A stretch of DNA of 64,000 nucleotides from Gnetum montanum (taxonomy: Eukaryota > Streptophyta > Gnetopsida > Gnetales > Gnetaceae): positions 1-64,000 of the forward strand of contig MNCI01007974.1 in assembly GCA_015680685.1 (NCBI GenBank), written 5' to 3'. The notes under the pieces are model-generated. The model was not told where the DNA came from, searched no databases, and worked only from the letters and a program-made list of their open reading frames with translations. The translations under genes and the position numbers were made by a program. Below, piece by piece: positions 1 through 11,042 of the stretch. The first letter of the stretch is position 1, and every line of letters starts with the position of its first letter.

Positions 1-1362
1 TGGAGGTATGGGCTGATAGTATTGTGGAGAATGGTATTGTGGTGGCCCAGTTAAAGAAATAGGGTGTTGAACGTTATAAGCATTTGGATTCGGAAAATGT
101 GAAGGGTGCCTCCAGTCTAAGGGTGGATTCCCCCACGACTGGGATTGTTGCCACTGTGGTCTGACACAGTATCTCTGTACGAACTCTGGATGTAATGTAT
201 TTCCCCAATGCTCATGTAGATGTAACAGAATTGGGCATTGCCCTTTGGGGTGATCGTACAGGCATATGTTGCATTCATATGTATGATTGGCAGTTGAGCA
301 CTTATTCCCTTCATTCTTTTTCTCCGAATGCCTATGATTTCATCCTGCTTCTTGGGTTGTGAAAACTCTATCTCCAATGTTGTTGACAAATTCTTCACTC
401 TTTTGAATTATCCATTCCAACATCTTATTGATCTTTGCCTCCGCTTCTTCTAACAATTGTTGTATTGGCAAAGATGATGTTTCCACCTTGGAATTTGTTG
501 ATCTCTCCTTGTTATGATCATGGACCTTTGTTGAGTTAATATTTTGGTCCCGTTGATGTTTTTCAACACTCTCCCATGTAGCTAATTCTCCTTCTTCTTT
601 TGCTACCCGCTTAATAAGCTCTTGGATTTGATGGGTTCGTAGGTTGTATAGTTGACCTCGGGCATACGTTCCTAAGGTCTCTCTTGTTTCATTACGTAGC
701 CCATCAATGATATGATACATTAGCCTTTCCTCGGAAAACCCATGGCCTGGACAGTTGTTTAACAGTGAATAATATCTTTCTAAGGCCATGTCCAAGGGTT
801 CATGTTTTTCTTGTTTCCATCCTTGGATTTGTTTCCTCAAGGCTGACACTCTTGCGTAGGTTTGATATTTTTCGTTAAAGACCTCTACCATTGTTGACCA
901 GCGTCGTATTGAATTTGGTTTTAACGATCTATACCATACTTTTGCTTGGTCAACGAGTGTCATAGGAAAGAGCTTCAGTTTTTGCCAACTGTTATCAATG
1001 TTATTCCATGTGCAGGCATCGTAGAAGGCTAGTAAATGTTGATGCGGATCTAAGTCATAGCCTCCTGAAAATTTGGGAAAGTTGTTTAAATCGAGCCTGG
1101 GTAGTCGGCTCTCTTTACGATGCCTACGTGAGATTCGAACAGCCTCTTGTATTTGCGTTAAGCTTGTAGTGGCCAGTGGGGGTTCATCGTCATCGGGTAA
1201 GTTAGGCTTTCGTGTGTTACGATGACGTTGTTTTTGTTCATTCTTATAGGAAACTCCCACTTCAGGTTGTATACTCCAATCTTCATCGTCATATAGCTCA
1301 TTGGTTCTCCAATGAACTTCCTCACTAAGTGTGGCGTTATTATCATCTTGTAGGAGAGGCAT
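1..1362 (-). CDS. gag: Gag of Athila-like Ty3/gypsy element 1 (one in-frame stop, runs off the window)
   Basis: This is the capsid/nucleocapsid polyprotein of an LTR retrotransposon, which packages element RNA in cytoplasmic particles. The start codon at 1360-1362 opens 340 codons. A single TGA at 340-342 interrupts the frame, which then stays open to base 1. Around residues 90-260 is a retrotransposon gag domain (FPKFSGGYDLDPHQHLLAF, then LKLFPMTLVDQAKVWY and YHIIDGLRNET). Past the stop the same frame holds a zinc knuckle, CNICLYDHPKGQC (C-x2-C-x3-H-x4-C), followed by a Pro/Gln/Tyr-rich tail. The TGA probably replaced CGA by a CpG transition (inference). The gag is closely related to the broken gag of unit C near 52,200-52,800 but is far better preserved. 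Protease and pol would lie to the left, outside the window. Confidence 0.9.
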
Positions 1363-1474
1363 TGTTGTGTGTGAATTTATGTGACTTTTTATAATTACTT
1401 CTTTTTAAGAGATATATCGTTAAGTTCTTTACAGTGACCTTGTATGATATAACTAATCTAGATAACTAGCACCA
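1363..1474 (-). other. Untranslated leader of element 1
   Basis: This is the short AT-rich stretch between the primer binding site and the gag start codon, on the minus strand. No other coding or regulatory signal is visible in it. Confidence 0.6.
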
Positions 1475-1492
1475 TCCCCGGCAACGGTGCCA
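1475..1492 (-). promoter_or_regulatory. Primer binding site of element 1 (tRNA-Asp type)
   Basis: On the minus strand it reads TGGCACCGTTGCCGGGGA. As I recall the plant tRNA-Asp 3' end, this is its complement with one mismatch. One base separates it from the LTR end CTCATCA. Plant Athila-like elements typically use this primer, which supports the family call. Confidence 0.85.
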
Positions 1493-1840
1493 ATGATGAG
1501 TGGCGAGGTACCCCTACACTCAACCATACGAAACGAGCGTCGCACGCGCGATCCGGTCGAACTCCGCAGATGGACTAGTTGTGGCACCTAGATAGTTAGC
1601 CTTAGGTCGCAGTTCGCTGTCTTCCCATCTAGACTAGTTTTGCATATGTCACGTATGGTTTAGTCTAGATGAGGTGTATGATGTGTTCTAATTCTAATGC
1701 TACTCCTGATGGCAGTGGAAAATAATATTTAACTAAATCTAAGCTAAGAGGAAAAGGGTAAGAAAATCTAATCTAGCCTAAGTGCGACGAGCAACCGATT
1801 CCTTGATCAACCGTACACATCTTGGACTTCGTGCACGACT

Positions 1841-1965
1841 GCCACTGGGACTACCAAGCATAGGCCTAGGTACGCCACTGGGATTACCAAGCGCAGACCC
1901 CAAATACGCCACTGGGTTACCAAGCGTAGATCCCCCTAGCTACACCACTGGGCTACCAAGCAGTC
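1841..1965 (-). repeat. Tandem repeat in LTR of element 1, four copies, about 34 bp
   Basis: Copies of GCCACTGGG...TACCAAGC begin at about 1841, 1874, 1908 and 1944, a spacing of 33 to 36 bp. On the element's own strand the motif reads GCTTGGTA-n-CCCAGTGG. A recognisable version sits at the equivalent place in the LTRs of D, A, B and C, although their overall LTR sequences differ. Confidence 0.75.
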
Positions 1966-2359
1966 ACACTTAAATGCTCGTAATCAAGTCGAACTCGTTC
2001 CGCTTCTAGGAGTTTAGGGTTGAGAGACTAATCGCGATAAGTAACCGATTCCTTAACTAGCCGTACACACCCGTAGATGCTCGTAGTCAAGTCGTACTTA
2101 CACCGCGCTATGAAAGCAATAAATAACATTAAATAAATAACAATAAATAAACTAAGTGAATGCTGCAATGATGAAGTAATCTTGATCTTTATTGCCGGTC
2201 ATGTGCGTGTCCAAGTACGGCACACTCGAATAAAGACACCGTACAATCACATTCACCACACTGCGGGCAGGCACGGGAAAATTCTAACTCTGGAGGGATC
2301 AAACTGCCAGAGCTTCGCTACCTAAAACTAGGATCCCCAAACAAGGGAGAGCCGCCTCT

Positions 2360-2461
2360 TATTTATAGACATGGCGGCTGACTGCGATATCGCAGGGCAG
2401 GACGCGATATCGCATACACAATATCGCGGGGGATGCGATATCGCGTCGGACGCGATATCGC
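2360..2461 (-). promoter_or_regulatory. LTR promoter of element 1: palindromic GCGATATCGC array and TATA box
   Basis: A TATAAATA box lies on the minus strand at 2367-2360. Just upstream of it (higher coordinates) are four perfect GCGATATCGC palindromes at 2384, 2404, 2435 and 2452 and one imperfect copy at about 2418, spaced 14 to 20 bp. The position in U3 suggests a clustered binding site for a dimeric factor, but no factor can be named from the sequence. Confidence 0.75.
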
Positions 2462-2486
2462 GGCCGACGCAGACCGCGTCTCATCA

Positions 2487-3482
2487 TTGATCATTCAGAT
2501 GTCCTAAAAAAACATTTAAAAACTAATACAATTGCTAGCAAGCAAGGAAATAGTAACTTACCATAACTTACCTTACTTGCAATTGAGATGCAAAAGACTA
2601 ATGAAGTTTGAGATGAAGTCCTCTATCATGGAGTACTTCCTTAACTTTTAAATTTCTTTCATTAGTTCCTTTGCATGATGGCTAGCTTTGTTCATGTTCT
2701 TTATGATGAAAGAATTTTTGATCACTTTCTATATCATCCATATTTTTGAGGAATTTTCCAATTTTCCATTAATCTTCATTTCCATTAGCTACTTCCTGCA
2801 AAATATCCTTACTAGGAACTTTTTGGCAAGACCATGCATTAATGCTATTTTGATAAACATGAGGATAATCAAAGTTTTATTTACTTCCATAATTTTTATA
2901 GACAAATAAAGTGTTCAACTCATGGATGTGGTTATCAAACTTGATTATGCTTGAGCTGGAGCTTGTATCTTCTTATGAGACTTTTTAAAAATCTTCATTC
3001 CTACGTTGTTTTTCATGAACTAATCCTAAGCATTCTTCATTTAAAGGGGTTAGTTGTTGAATCTTAGACTTTATGTTTGAGATTTATTATTTTAATTTGG
3101 TATGAATGGCATGAAATTTTATATTCATGTATTTCTTTACCTTCTTAAGTAGAAAATGTAGAATGAGAATTTATTCTTGTAATTCACTATACCTTTTGTC
3201 ATACTTACCTCTTGGTTCATCACTAACTTGTAGTGAATTTTCATTTGTCAATGCCATGCACATGAGTTAAGAGTCTTTTGTGGAGTCATCTACTTCTTCT
3301 TCACTTTGCTCACCATCATCCTAGCTAGTATAGAAGTTGGTCCTTTTTATTTCCATATTAGTCCTCTCTTTTCATTGCAACTTGCCATTGCTAGAACATT
3401 TGGAGTCCATATGGCCTCTTCCTTGAAAAACCTAACATTCTATTGAAAAAGCATCAAAATTAGAATTTGATAAATTCTTACC
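2487..3482 (-). pseudogene. Downstream part of copia gag, decayed
   Basis: Read on the minus strand, the gag of the copia element continues past its first stop in broken frames. There is a half zinc knuckle (GHMDSKC) near 3400, and then an acidic stretch (DDGEQSEEEVDDSTKDS) and MCMALTNE near 3210-3330. That order is typical of the region after the zinc knuckle in copia gag. A Lys/Glu-rich, probably coiled-coil segment continues to about 2500. Stops and frameshifts are frequent. The relic ends where the LTR of element 1 begins, so the rest of this copia element was displaced to the left of the window. Confidence 0.6.
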
Positions 3483-4055
3483 TTAAAAGTTAGATTGATT
3501 GGGTCCTTGTTGATTGAAGTTCTTTCTTCTCTTGCAAATAGCCATTGTACTCTTCTTGAAAGTTCTTTCAAATTTTAGAGCTAAAAAATCTCTAATCTCT
3601 TCCATGGATGTAACCTTAGGTCTAAATTCTGGTTGAAGTGGTCTAATCATTTTTATTATCACATTGCTTTTAGGCAAGTCTTTTCTTGTACCCCTAATTC
3701 CTATAACTAAATCATTAGTGCTAGAAAAATAATCTTTCATCTTTTTACCTTCTCTCTTTCTAAGTTTGTCATATTCACTTTGCAAAATCAAAAGCTTAGA
3801 TTGTTTAACTATGGATGTGCCCTTATAGATAGCTTCTAATGTTTCCCAAATTTCTTTACCAATTTTACAACCAGCTACCCTATTAATTTTAGACTTATTT
3901 AATATACAATATAAACAATTTTTTGCTTTGGAATTATACATGAACATATCTTTTTCTTTCGATGTCCACTTGTTTTGCGATTTGAGGGCCTTCATTGCAT
4001 TATCGATTGGTGGAGTGTATCCTTCGAGAATGGACTTCCAAACCTCAAACTCCAT
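3483..4055 (-). CDS. gag: Copia-type Gag (UBN2-like domain), 5' part
   Basis: This 190-residue open frame has the pattern of the plant copia gag domain known as UBN2. Recognisable segments are AKNCLYCILNKSKINRVAGC, IGKEIWETLEAIYKGTSIVK, SKLLILQSEYDKL and IKMIRPLQPEFRPKVTSMEE. It starts just downstream of the primer binding site at 4187-4198, as expected for gag. No pol from this element is present. It is a truncated relic, cut by the insertion of element 1. Alternative readings are unlikely given the domain, primer site and LTR in order. Confidence 0.85.
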   Translation of the reverse strand: MEFEVWKSILEGYTPPIDNAMKALKSQNKWTSKEKDMFMYNSKAKNCLYCILNKSKINRVAGCKIGKEIWETLEAIYKGTSIVKQSKLLILQSEYDKLRKREGKKMKDYFSSTNDLVIGIRGTRKDLPKSNVIIKMIRPLQPEFRPKVTSMEEIRDFLALKFERTFKKSTMAICKRRKNFNQQGPNQSNF

Positions 4056-4186
4056 TAATTTGAAGAATCCCTACATCCTTGCCTTCTAGTAGGAAAAATC
4101 AAATCCATCAAACATAGGTGGCTTGATGTATGATATTCTCTTTATAGTTCATTCTTGAATGTTGATGTTGAGTGTAAGAATACCAA

Positions 4187-4198
4187 GCTCTGATTCCG
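4187..4198 (-). promoter_or_regulatory. Primer binding site of copia element (initiator tRNA-Met type)
   Basis: The minus strand reads CGGAATCAGAGC, two changes from the classical TGGTATCAGAGC used by most plant copia elements. It lies two bases inside the LTR end at 4201. Confidence 0.7.
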
Positions 4199-4200
4199 CT

Positions 4201-5235
4201 TGAGGATTAAGAACTTAGAAGGGGGGCTGAATAAGTTTCCAAAATTACAAGTTAATCAACCACCAAAGCCACACTCAAATTTTACATGGTTTTCCTACTT
4301 GGATATGTCCACACTTGAAGGATAGACTTCTTGCACACCTCTAGAATTTTTTTTCAAAAAGTGTGGTTTGAAGGGTATCATACCCTGTACGAGCTCTGAG
4401 GTCTACACTGGAGTTTTTCATCATTGCAAAACTGATCAACCCCACAAGGTCTCGGCAAGCTTAGAATGTGCTTTCAAGGATCCCACAACCTTTACAAAAT
4501 TAAGCACCTCTCCAGAGTGTTTTGATGCTACACAAACACTCAATCTCACAATATCTTGACGAGCTTAATGACAATTCCTACTCACAAGAAGCACATCAAC
4601 CCCATAGTGCTATAAGAAAGAGAGAAACAAAAATACAAGGAAATAATGTAACTTAAATTACATGTCCTTTTACTTTGAAGAATAATTCTACAAAAAAATA
4701 AGTAAATGATGTGACAAATGAAGTACACAAGTATAATAGCATAAAATAGATAATTATTACTTTGATGTTGATAATGCTTGCATACTTTCCAATAGTTCAA
4801 AGTCTACTTATAGCATCGAAGTTTCCAAAAACACCTCGAAATTCATGAAACAACTATCTAGTGACTATTGTAGATGTCTCCTTTGTGATTGGGACATCAT
4901 TCTAAAATTAGCTTCAACTTTGGGGAGATGTCTCCTTTCAAGATGGAACATCTCTGGGGAGATGTCTTCTTTGAAAAGGATATGTCTCTTATTTTTGGGA
5001 GATTTCATCCTATGATGGACTTTCTCTTGGCCAAGGTGTCTTCTATTCCTTAGATATGTCTTTTCAACTTTTGAGCTATGGTTCTTGAGGCTTTCTTTTG
5101 TTGATTTAGCTTCCTTTCAATCCTTAGAGCATCTTCATTTTGTTTGTAGTCTTCATACTTGTCCATAGCCATGCTTCCTTGAGTCCTTATTCATGACTCC
5201 TATTTTCTTGTCCTATAAATAAAACATCTACAACA
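4201..5235 (-). repeat. 5' LTR of copia element (about 1035 bp)
   Basis: On the minus strand it begins TGTTGTAGATG at 5235 and ends AATCCTCA at 4201, next to the primer binding site. A TATA-like CTATAAGTA lies at about 4804-4812. Upstream of it, at about 4865-5010, are repeated AGATGTC/GGAGA boxes. The left end is well fixed by the primer site. The right end is inferred from the TG terminus and from the resumption of element D homology just beyond it. The matching LTR lies outside the window. Confidence 0.6.
4804..5010 (-). promoter_or_regulatory. Copia LTR promoter: GGAGATGTCTCC-type boxes and TATA
   Basis: The minus-strand TATA-like box at 4804-4812 is preceded by several AGATGTCTCC / ACATCTC boxes between 4870 and 4990, some arranged as short inverted repeats (for example GGAGATGTCTCC at about 4923). 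The arrangement parallels the promoters of the other LTR families in the window. Confidence 0.5.
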
Positions 5236-5870
5236 AACATCCACACCTTAAGCTTTTCTATTGTTGACATTTTGATATGTGAGAACCTTAAGGAAAATTG
5301 GAGCACTAAGTTGAATGATGCTCTTTGAGCATAGAGTTCCACAAGGAAACTCTCAATAATACACTCATCCTATGAGATAGTTTATGAAAAAATTTCCATA
5401 CTACTAATCTAAACTAAACTATAAATCTCAGCTACTACTAGTAAACTTGACATGGATCTAAAATTAGCTTAAAAAGAATGCCTTATGAACCTTAACCTTC
5501 TAGAGGAAACAAACTTGAAGCTCTAATGAGTAATGTGATACATAAGAAACACTCTAAATGTAGGCATAATGAAAGAATAATATTGGTGTCAATACAATCA
5601 AGCGATAAAGTCCTCTACTACAATCCTAGTCATGTGCCATAAAATGCCAAGTTTCAAACCTTATGGAAAGTACCCTCTATCATCCACACAACATATCAAT
5701 AAAGTGCCATGTAGATATATCACCCAACTAGCCCACATAAGCTCATTCTAATCAATATTTAGCAAGTCAAACCATTCTATGAACATTCTGACTCTTCTAT
5801 GGATTCTACCTTCTCCACCAAACCATCTTCAACCCATTCCATCTTCTAGTTAACTATTTTTAATAATAGT
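5236..5870 (+). pseudogene. Integrase C-terminal end of element D, heavily decayed
   Basis: Nucleotide-level resemblance to the end of pol in A (39464-40100) and C (56900-57530) is visible: a GAGCAC...AAGTTGAATGATGC stretch near 5302 matches the integrase segment STKLNYAL of C. Further on lie the remains of the GDKVxYWN region. No usable frame remains. Confidence 0.55.
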
Positions 5871-7404
5871 CATGGGTGTGTCCTTTGTGATACTTATGCA
5901 CTAAACTTTTTTTTTTCTTTTCTTACTACTTTTCCACATTCTTAACATCTTTTCTATTCTTTTATACTTTTCTCATTTCTTAATCATCTTATATTCTTTA
6001 ATATTTGTAAATTCTTTCTCCAATTTTCCATTCTTATCATTTTTATAAGATTTTTCGATCATTTTATTTGCACATAATTTTTTTAATTTTTCAATAAAGT
6101 GTAAAGGAATAAAGTAAGATATATTCCTAATAATGTTAAAATTATCCTATGTTATCAAGTCATGGAAGGACTGATTCTATATATAGTGAGACCACATCAT
6201 CCATGTACTCATTTCCAATAGTAAGAGTTCTTATCATGGTGATAATGATATTCTTTTCCTAATAAAACTACAATAAACTTGTGGTTATTATGCCTCAATA
6301 GAAAAGTGAGGAACCAAGTGGGAATGAAAAGGGTTTGACATTAAGGGGATTTGTGTATTCTCTAAAACTACAGCTATAAGTTTTATCCTATTATTAAGAC
6401 TATATTATTTTCTTGAATTATAATGAAAAATGAAAGTATGAGTACAATAAGTGCTACCTTACCATGTCACTAGAAAGACATATTCCACATGCTTGAAGGT
6501 AGTCTTTTGGTGAGGTCAAGACAGTAAAAATATAATAAATGCACAGAATAAAATTTTTGGGGGTCCCATTGGAAAGACATGTTATCCATGCCTGAAGATA
6601 GATAGTTTCTCAGAAATCCTAGAAATAAATTGTGCAATTAATGAACTTGTTGTTTGTGCTACATTGCAAATGATAATGTTTCTTGTAGTAGTGGTAGTCT
6701 TATGGTTGCTAGTTTTAGGATGATACAATGTGATACCATTGGTAAGTGGTATGGACCTTGTTTGGATCTTGGATGGAAAGGCTAATGATCACTTTAACCA
6801 TGCATCACACACAAGAATTCATTATGCCTATGGTAAGACACCTCATGTCTCAATCTTTATAATCATTTCCAATATCGTTCCACCTTACTGGTATATATAA
6901 TCATAATTCAATGGTTTTGTATAATATAATTTTATTTTCCCATTTTGGAAATAATAACATGTGTGGTTTGCAAGATAGGTATGTTCTACATTTAACTCCT
7001 TGCTACATGCCTACAGACACTTATAAGTGTGGTTATACAAGGGCATTAAAAATTGGAGCCTACTTTGGGTAGGATCCACTTGTATAACTCTTGTATCTCA
7101 TACCTACTAACTAATTTCACATCATCTTGTGCCTCCAAGACACTTTAAACATCAATGTTTACTTACCTAAATTTCCATATCTGATCATACTTTTCACAAT
7201 TATTACTACCATCTCTTATACATTTGATTGACTTTCTTTGCCAAAGATTCCTTTCTTATGACTTTTGATCACCAAATTTTCATAATTTGAGCATCATGTA
7301 TGATCAAAGATCCTTTAGACAACTTCTACATCTTCCAAAATATCCATTTGACTCATTTTGTTTTTACCAAAACTTGCTTAAAAATTAAAATTTTTTGGCA
7401 GTGA
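5871..7404 (+). other. Post-pol spacer of element D
   Basis: This is AT-rich and non-coding. Scattered blocks match the spacers of A, B and C in order, for example the GAGACCACATCATCCATGTA block near 6185 and the block around 7030-7090 that ends TAGGATCCACTTGTATAACTC. No gene is seen. Confidence 0.6.
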
Positions 7405-7478
7405 CATCATAGCTATGATATATTAGGCCCTATGACATCAAAGCTACAATGTCACACCAACAAAAATCTATATATATG
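7405..7478 (+). promoter_or_regulatory. Internal LTR-like promoter of element D
   Basis: Boxes such as GACATCATAGCTATGATAT and GACATCAAAGCTACAATGTC are followed by a TATATATA box at 7469-7477. Similar boxes occur upstream of the TATA box in this element's own LTR (11060-11165). The position matches the internal promoter of units A to C, about 560 bp upstream of the ORF start. Confidence 0.55.
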
Positions 7479-7722
7479 CACAAGGTGTTAGAAAATTTTT
7501 TATTTTCACATTTCAAAGAAAAGAGAGTTCATGTTGTTTTTGTAAGCCTCTAATGCTCAAACTTCCAAGCTCCATCCATAACATCCTTACTATATCTTTG
7601 ATTTACATGATTTTTGAATCCTCTTGATCATGGAGAGATCAACTTAGTCGTATGAGAGAGTATTGTGTGTAGAAGAGCCAAATTGAGCTAAATTTTTCTA
7701 ATGCCATAAGAGAATATCAAGG

Positions 7723-8040
7723 GTAAGAATAAAAAACAAATAAGAATATTTTAATTAATTAATTAATTAAAAGCCAATGAACCTAATCGATTCTCCTAAC
7801 TAACCATCCAATAATACAATAAACAAGAAAGGATAATTGTAAGAAGTCTTAATAATTAAAAGAACAAGTAAAACAAGGGTTTCTTTTTGAATTTTTCTAA
7901 CTATGCAATCATAGTAAGAGTCATAGGTAATAATAAGAGCAAAATATTAAACAAAATCAAGGATCTAAGAAAGGAATATGAACTATTAGAGATCTATTTA
8001 AATCTTTGCATAACCTCAAATAAATCTTTGATGATTGTAA
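7723..8040 (+). other. Predicted leader intron of element D (acceptor lost)
   Basis: The donor AAGG|GTAAGA at 7723 and the start codon at 8041 are in the same relation as in A and C. The last two bases are AA here, where A, B and C have AG, which suggests a G-to-A decay of the acceptor. A TTAA microsatellite lies inside at about 7750-7770. Confidence 0.5.
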
Positions 8041-10811
8041 ATGGCTCCTAAAAGACCCGCAATTGAAGGATTCTCATAGCATGAAAGTAAAAGATTAAGG
8101 GATCAAGGAAAAGGAAAAACTAGAGAAAAAACATCGCAAGTAGAGTAGGAAGCCCAATCCTTCAGCATTCATTAATAAACCCTTATCATAGAATAATTTT
8201 TGTAGGTCGAGGTTGAAGCACCACTAGTTCCTAAGCAAGAATAGCATTTTAAGATGTTAGTAGAATGTCTCGAAGCTATCCAAAATAAGTTCATCATGTC
8301 CATAGTACTTGTGGAACTAAATTTTAGATCATTCATGGAGGTTGCTCTTGAGAGCATCAAAATCCAACTCTAAGCCTATCCTTTATGGCCAACCCTATCA
8401 TGTAATGGTGAATGGTACTTGGGAAAAGTATATCAATTATAGAAATATAAAAAAGATGATGATACTATTAAGATTGAAGGAGTCTCATTTCCTTTTGTGG
8501 TCAAAGCCATTGCAAAGGCACTTAATGTTCCAAATGTTGGAGCAAATGTAGCGTAGATATGCACTAGATTCAACATTGATGCATAGAAGTTATCATTGTA
8601 GAGAACATATGGAAAGGAGGACAAGTAATATATTGAATTAACTACTAAGGAGAAGATCTAATTTAAGATTGGAACTTACCACTTTTTTTCTACCAAAAGA
8701 CTCAACAGAATTTCCACTTATGTAGCTAGAGGAAGTGCGATACTTATGGGGAAACTAAATGCTAATATAGCACATATGCTCTTTCTAGAAATCTAAAGAA
8801 GATTTGAAGAGAAGAAGGTACGGAAAATCACTTTGCCATTTCCTTGCCTCATTAGGAAGTTGTGCAAGCGAGCAAGGATTTTAGGATACATCAATGATGT
8901 TCTAAGGGAAGCCCAAAGTGCATCCTATGTAGAGATGTCAAAACCAATGCCACTAGAGAAGGATCAGATGAGGAGCCAATACGCACCGAGGGAGCAATAG
9001 GATCCATGCCAGAAAGCAACATTCCAATGACTAGATAATAAGAAGTAGGACCCAGTGTATCAACACCTATTGGGGACAAACTTAGATAGAGTGCTCCACC
9101 TACACAATACGACTATAAGCCTTTCATAAGCCACTTATAGTAGATCATAGAAATAATTAGTTGGGGATCAAGGGAAGGTTTTTCTTTATACCAAGCTAGG
9201 AATAACTCCATAAGGCCTACTATATCAATAGGACCTGCTAGTGAGTAGGTATCTCTATGGGTAGGAGAGGATGACAATTGGACACAACAAATTTTTGAGA
9301 ATGCTACATCTTTTCAAGTTATGCTAGAAATAGGAGAAAGAGCCACAATGATGGTAATGCAACACTAAGATGCAGTAGGAGTAGCAAAAGTAATTACTGA
9401 TCATGTCAACAAATCCTTTAACATTCCCATTGTGCCATCAATGGATATTATAGGAACAAGAGATGTGAAAATGCTAGCCAGAACATTTATGACTTCAGTA
9501 GAACACGAAGAGGTCCATAATTGATTGTTGTAGACAAGACAAGTTATGAAAAATATCTTTAATATTCCTAGTGATACCACTATAGTTTAGTTCGATCTAA
9601 TTGCAACAAAGGAGAAGTTGGTCATGATGGAGATAAGAGCAGAGCATGAAGAAAATGAAGTGCAGAGGTTGCAAGTTGAGTTAGTAGCTTTGAAAGTAGA
9701 AAGAAGAAACCTTGCATAGTATATAGCCCCATACTAGCTAGATGCCTTTAGAATAGAATAAGGGAGGTAGCTCATTGCAAGAAATACTCAAGAAGAAATG
9801 GGAAAGGAGAAGACTATATGGAATAAATCTGTGACAAAAGCAAAAACATATGCACATGCCAAAGCCATCATTGCCTTAGAAGAAGAGAATAAGAAACTTG
9901 TTGGCAATAATACAAGATTGAGAGACATTGAAAAGTAGAAAAATGTTCTCAAAGAAAGCATTCATCAAATATGAGAATATTTCATTAGAGTCAACTTGGA
10001 TAGGAAATTGACTAGAGAAAATTGAACCTTGTCAATGAAAGAAGTTTTTGCTATCCATCAAAATTTAGCAATTAAAATCAACACATGGTAGAATGAGGCC
10101 AACAAGCATGAAAGGCTCAAAAACCACTTCAGAGACCAAGTGGGCATATACAATAAAATTAATGAAAAATAAATCTAGATGGACAAGGCCAACATTAGTT
10201 CAATTATAGCACAAATACCTGATTAGTAGCCAATTTTGGATAGCCTAGCCTATGCTCACCAAGCTAAAGTAAAGAATAAGGACCTAAAGATTAAGGATCT
10301 CATAGAGTACATGGGGATAGCAAACCTTCAATATGCTAATTTACCCATGTTAATAGTAGGTAGATCAAGAAATGAGCTAGAGAAATAGGTAGCTATTTTA
10401 TTTGCATTATACAAGGAGTTTGAAGATAAAAAAGATGCCTAACAGAAACTACATGTTGCAAACTCTAAATTAGAAATAGTAAAAGCTAGTTACCAAGATT
10501 AGAAGGATGTAGCAGCAAACCTAACCTACCAAATGATTGATTATCAAGAATTAAGAAATGTGGCTAGGGCATTTAAAGAAGAAAGAAGGCAGTTCACGAC
10601 TTGGTATGTTAAAGCCAATAAGATGTTTTCATAGCTACCATGTACATGGGAAGTATTGATGCCATCAAACATTGTAGAATTTTCATGGAGGGTACATGAT
10701 CCTAGGTTCAAGGAAGAGAAGCTTCAAGCACTCCTTAACTATTATCAATTCCAAAAGCTTGATGATAAAGGAAAGAAGTTGATGTAGGAGCCACCACCAC
10801 TAGGAACTTGA
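8041..10811 (+). pseudogene. Post-pol ORF of element D (unknown protein, decayed)
   Basis: The start MAPKRPAIEGFS corresponds to MAPRLKRP of A and B. Recognisable parts are a segment matching the A-C proteins around 8370-8540 (NGEWYLGKVYQL, then KIEGVSFPFVVKAIAKAL) and a block near 8830-8890 (LPFPCLIRKLCKRARI). That block resembles the plant 'putative transposon protein' domain seen in extra ORFs of Athila-like elements (from memory, not searched). A long Glu/Lys/Leu-rich, probably coiled-coil stretch follows at 9600-10600. The tail EPPPLGT precedes a TGA at 10809-10811. The length is not a multiple of three and there are many stops, so it is dead. The function is unknown. Confidence 0.7.
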
Positions 10812-11042
10812 AGACTACATTGAGCTCTTTCATTTTATTTTATTTATTGTCAACTATGTCTAACATGCTATGCATGAAAATTTTGTAAAGTACCACTTGA
10901 GCCATGATGTGGCATTTAGAGTCAAGTGGTCATGTAAATAGGTAGTCATGTCACAGTTTAAGTGTACCTCCTAATTTTATAAGGAACTCTATCCTCCTTT
11001 CATTTTAACTCAAGGATGAGTTTCTAGTCAATCGCGGGAATT

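Larger units (their letters stand above)
1494..2486 (-). repeat. 5' LTR of element 1 (993 bp)
   Basis: On the minus strand it begins TGATGAG at 2486 and ends CTCATCA at 1494, a 7-bp terminal inverted repeat with the canonical TG...CA ends. The primer binding site follows directly. From its 5' end it holds an array of GCGATATCGC palindromes, a TATA box (2360-2367) and, further down, four tandem copies of a GCCACTGGG-nTACCAAGC motif. The 3' LTR is outside the window, so neither the element's age nor its target duplication can be read. Base composition is clearly more GC-rich and CpG-rich than the surroundings, which fits a younger insertion. The element lies inside the copia gag region. Confidence 0.88.

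Noticed and set aside
4368-4559. Plus-strand 63-residue frame
   Set aside because: It lies inside the copia LTR on the opposite strand and has no conserved features.
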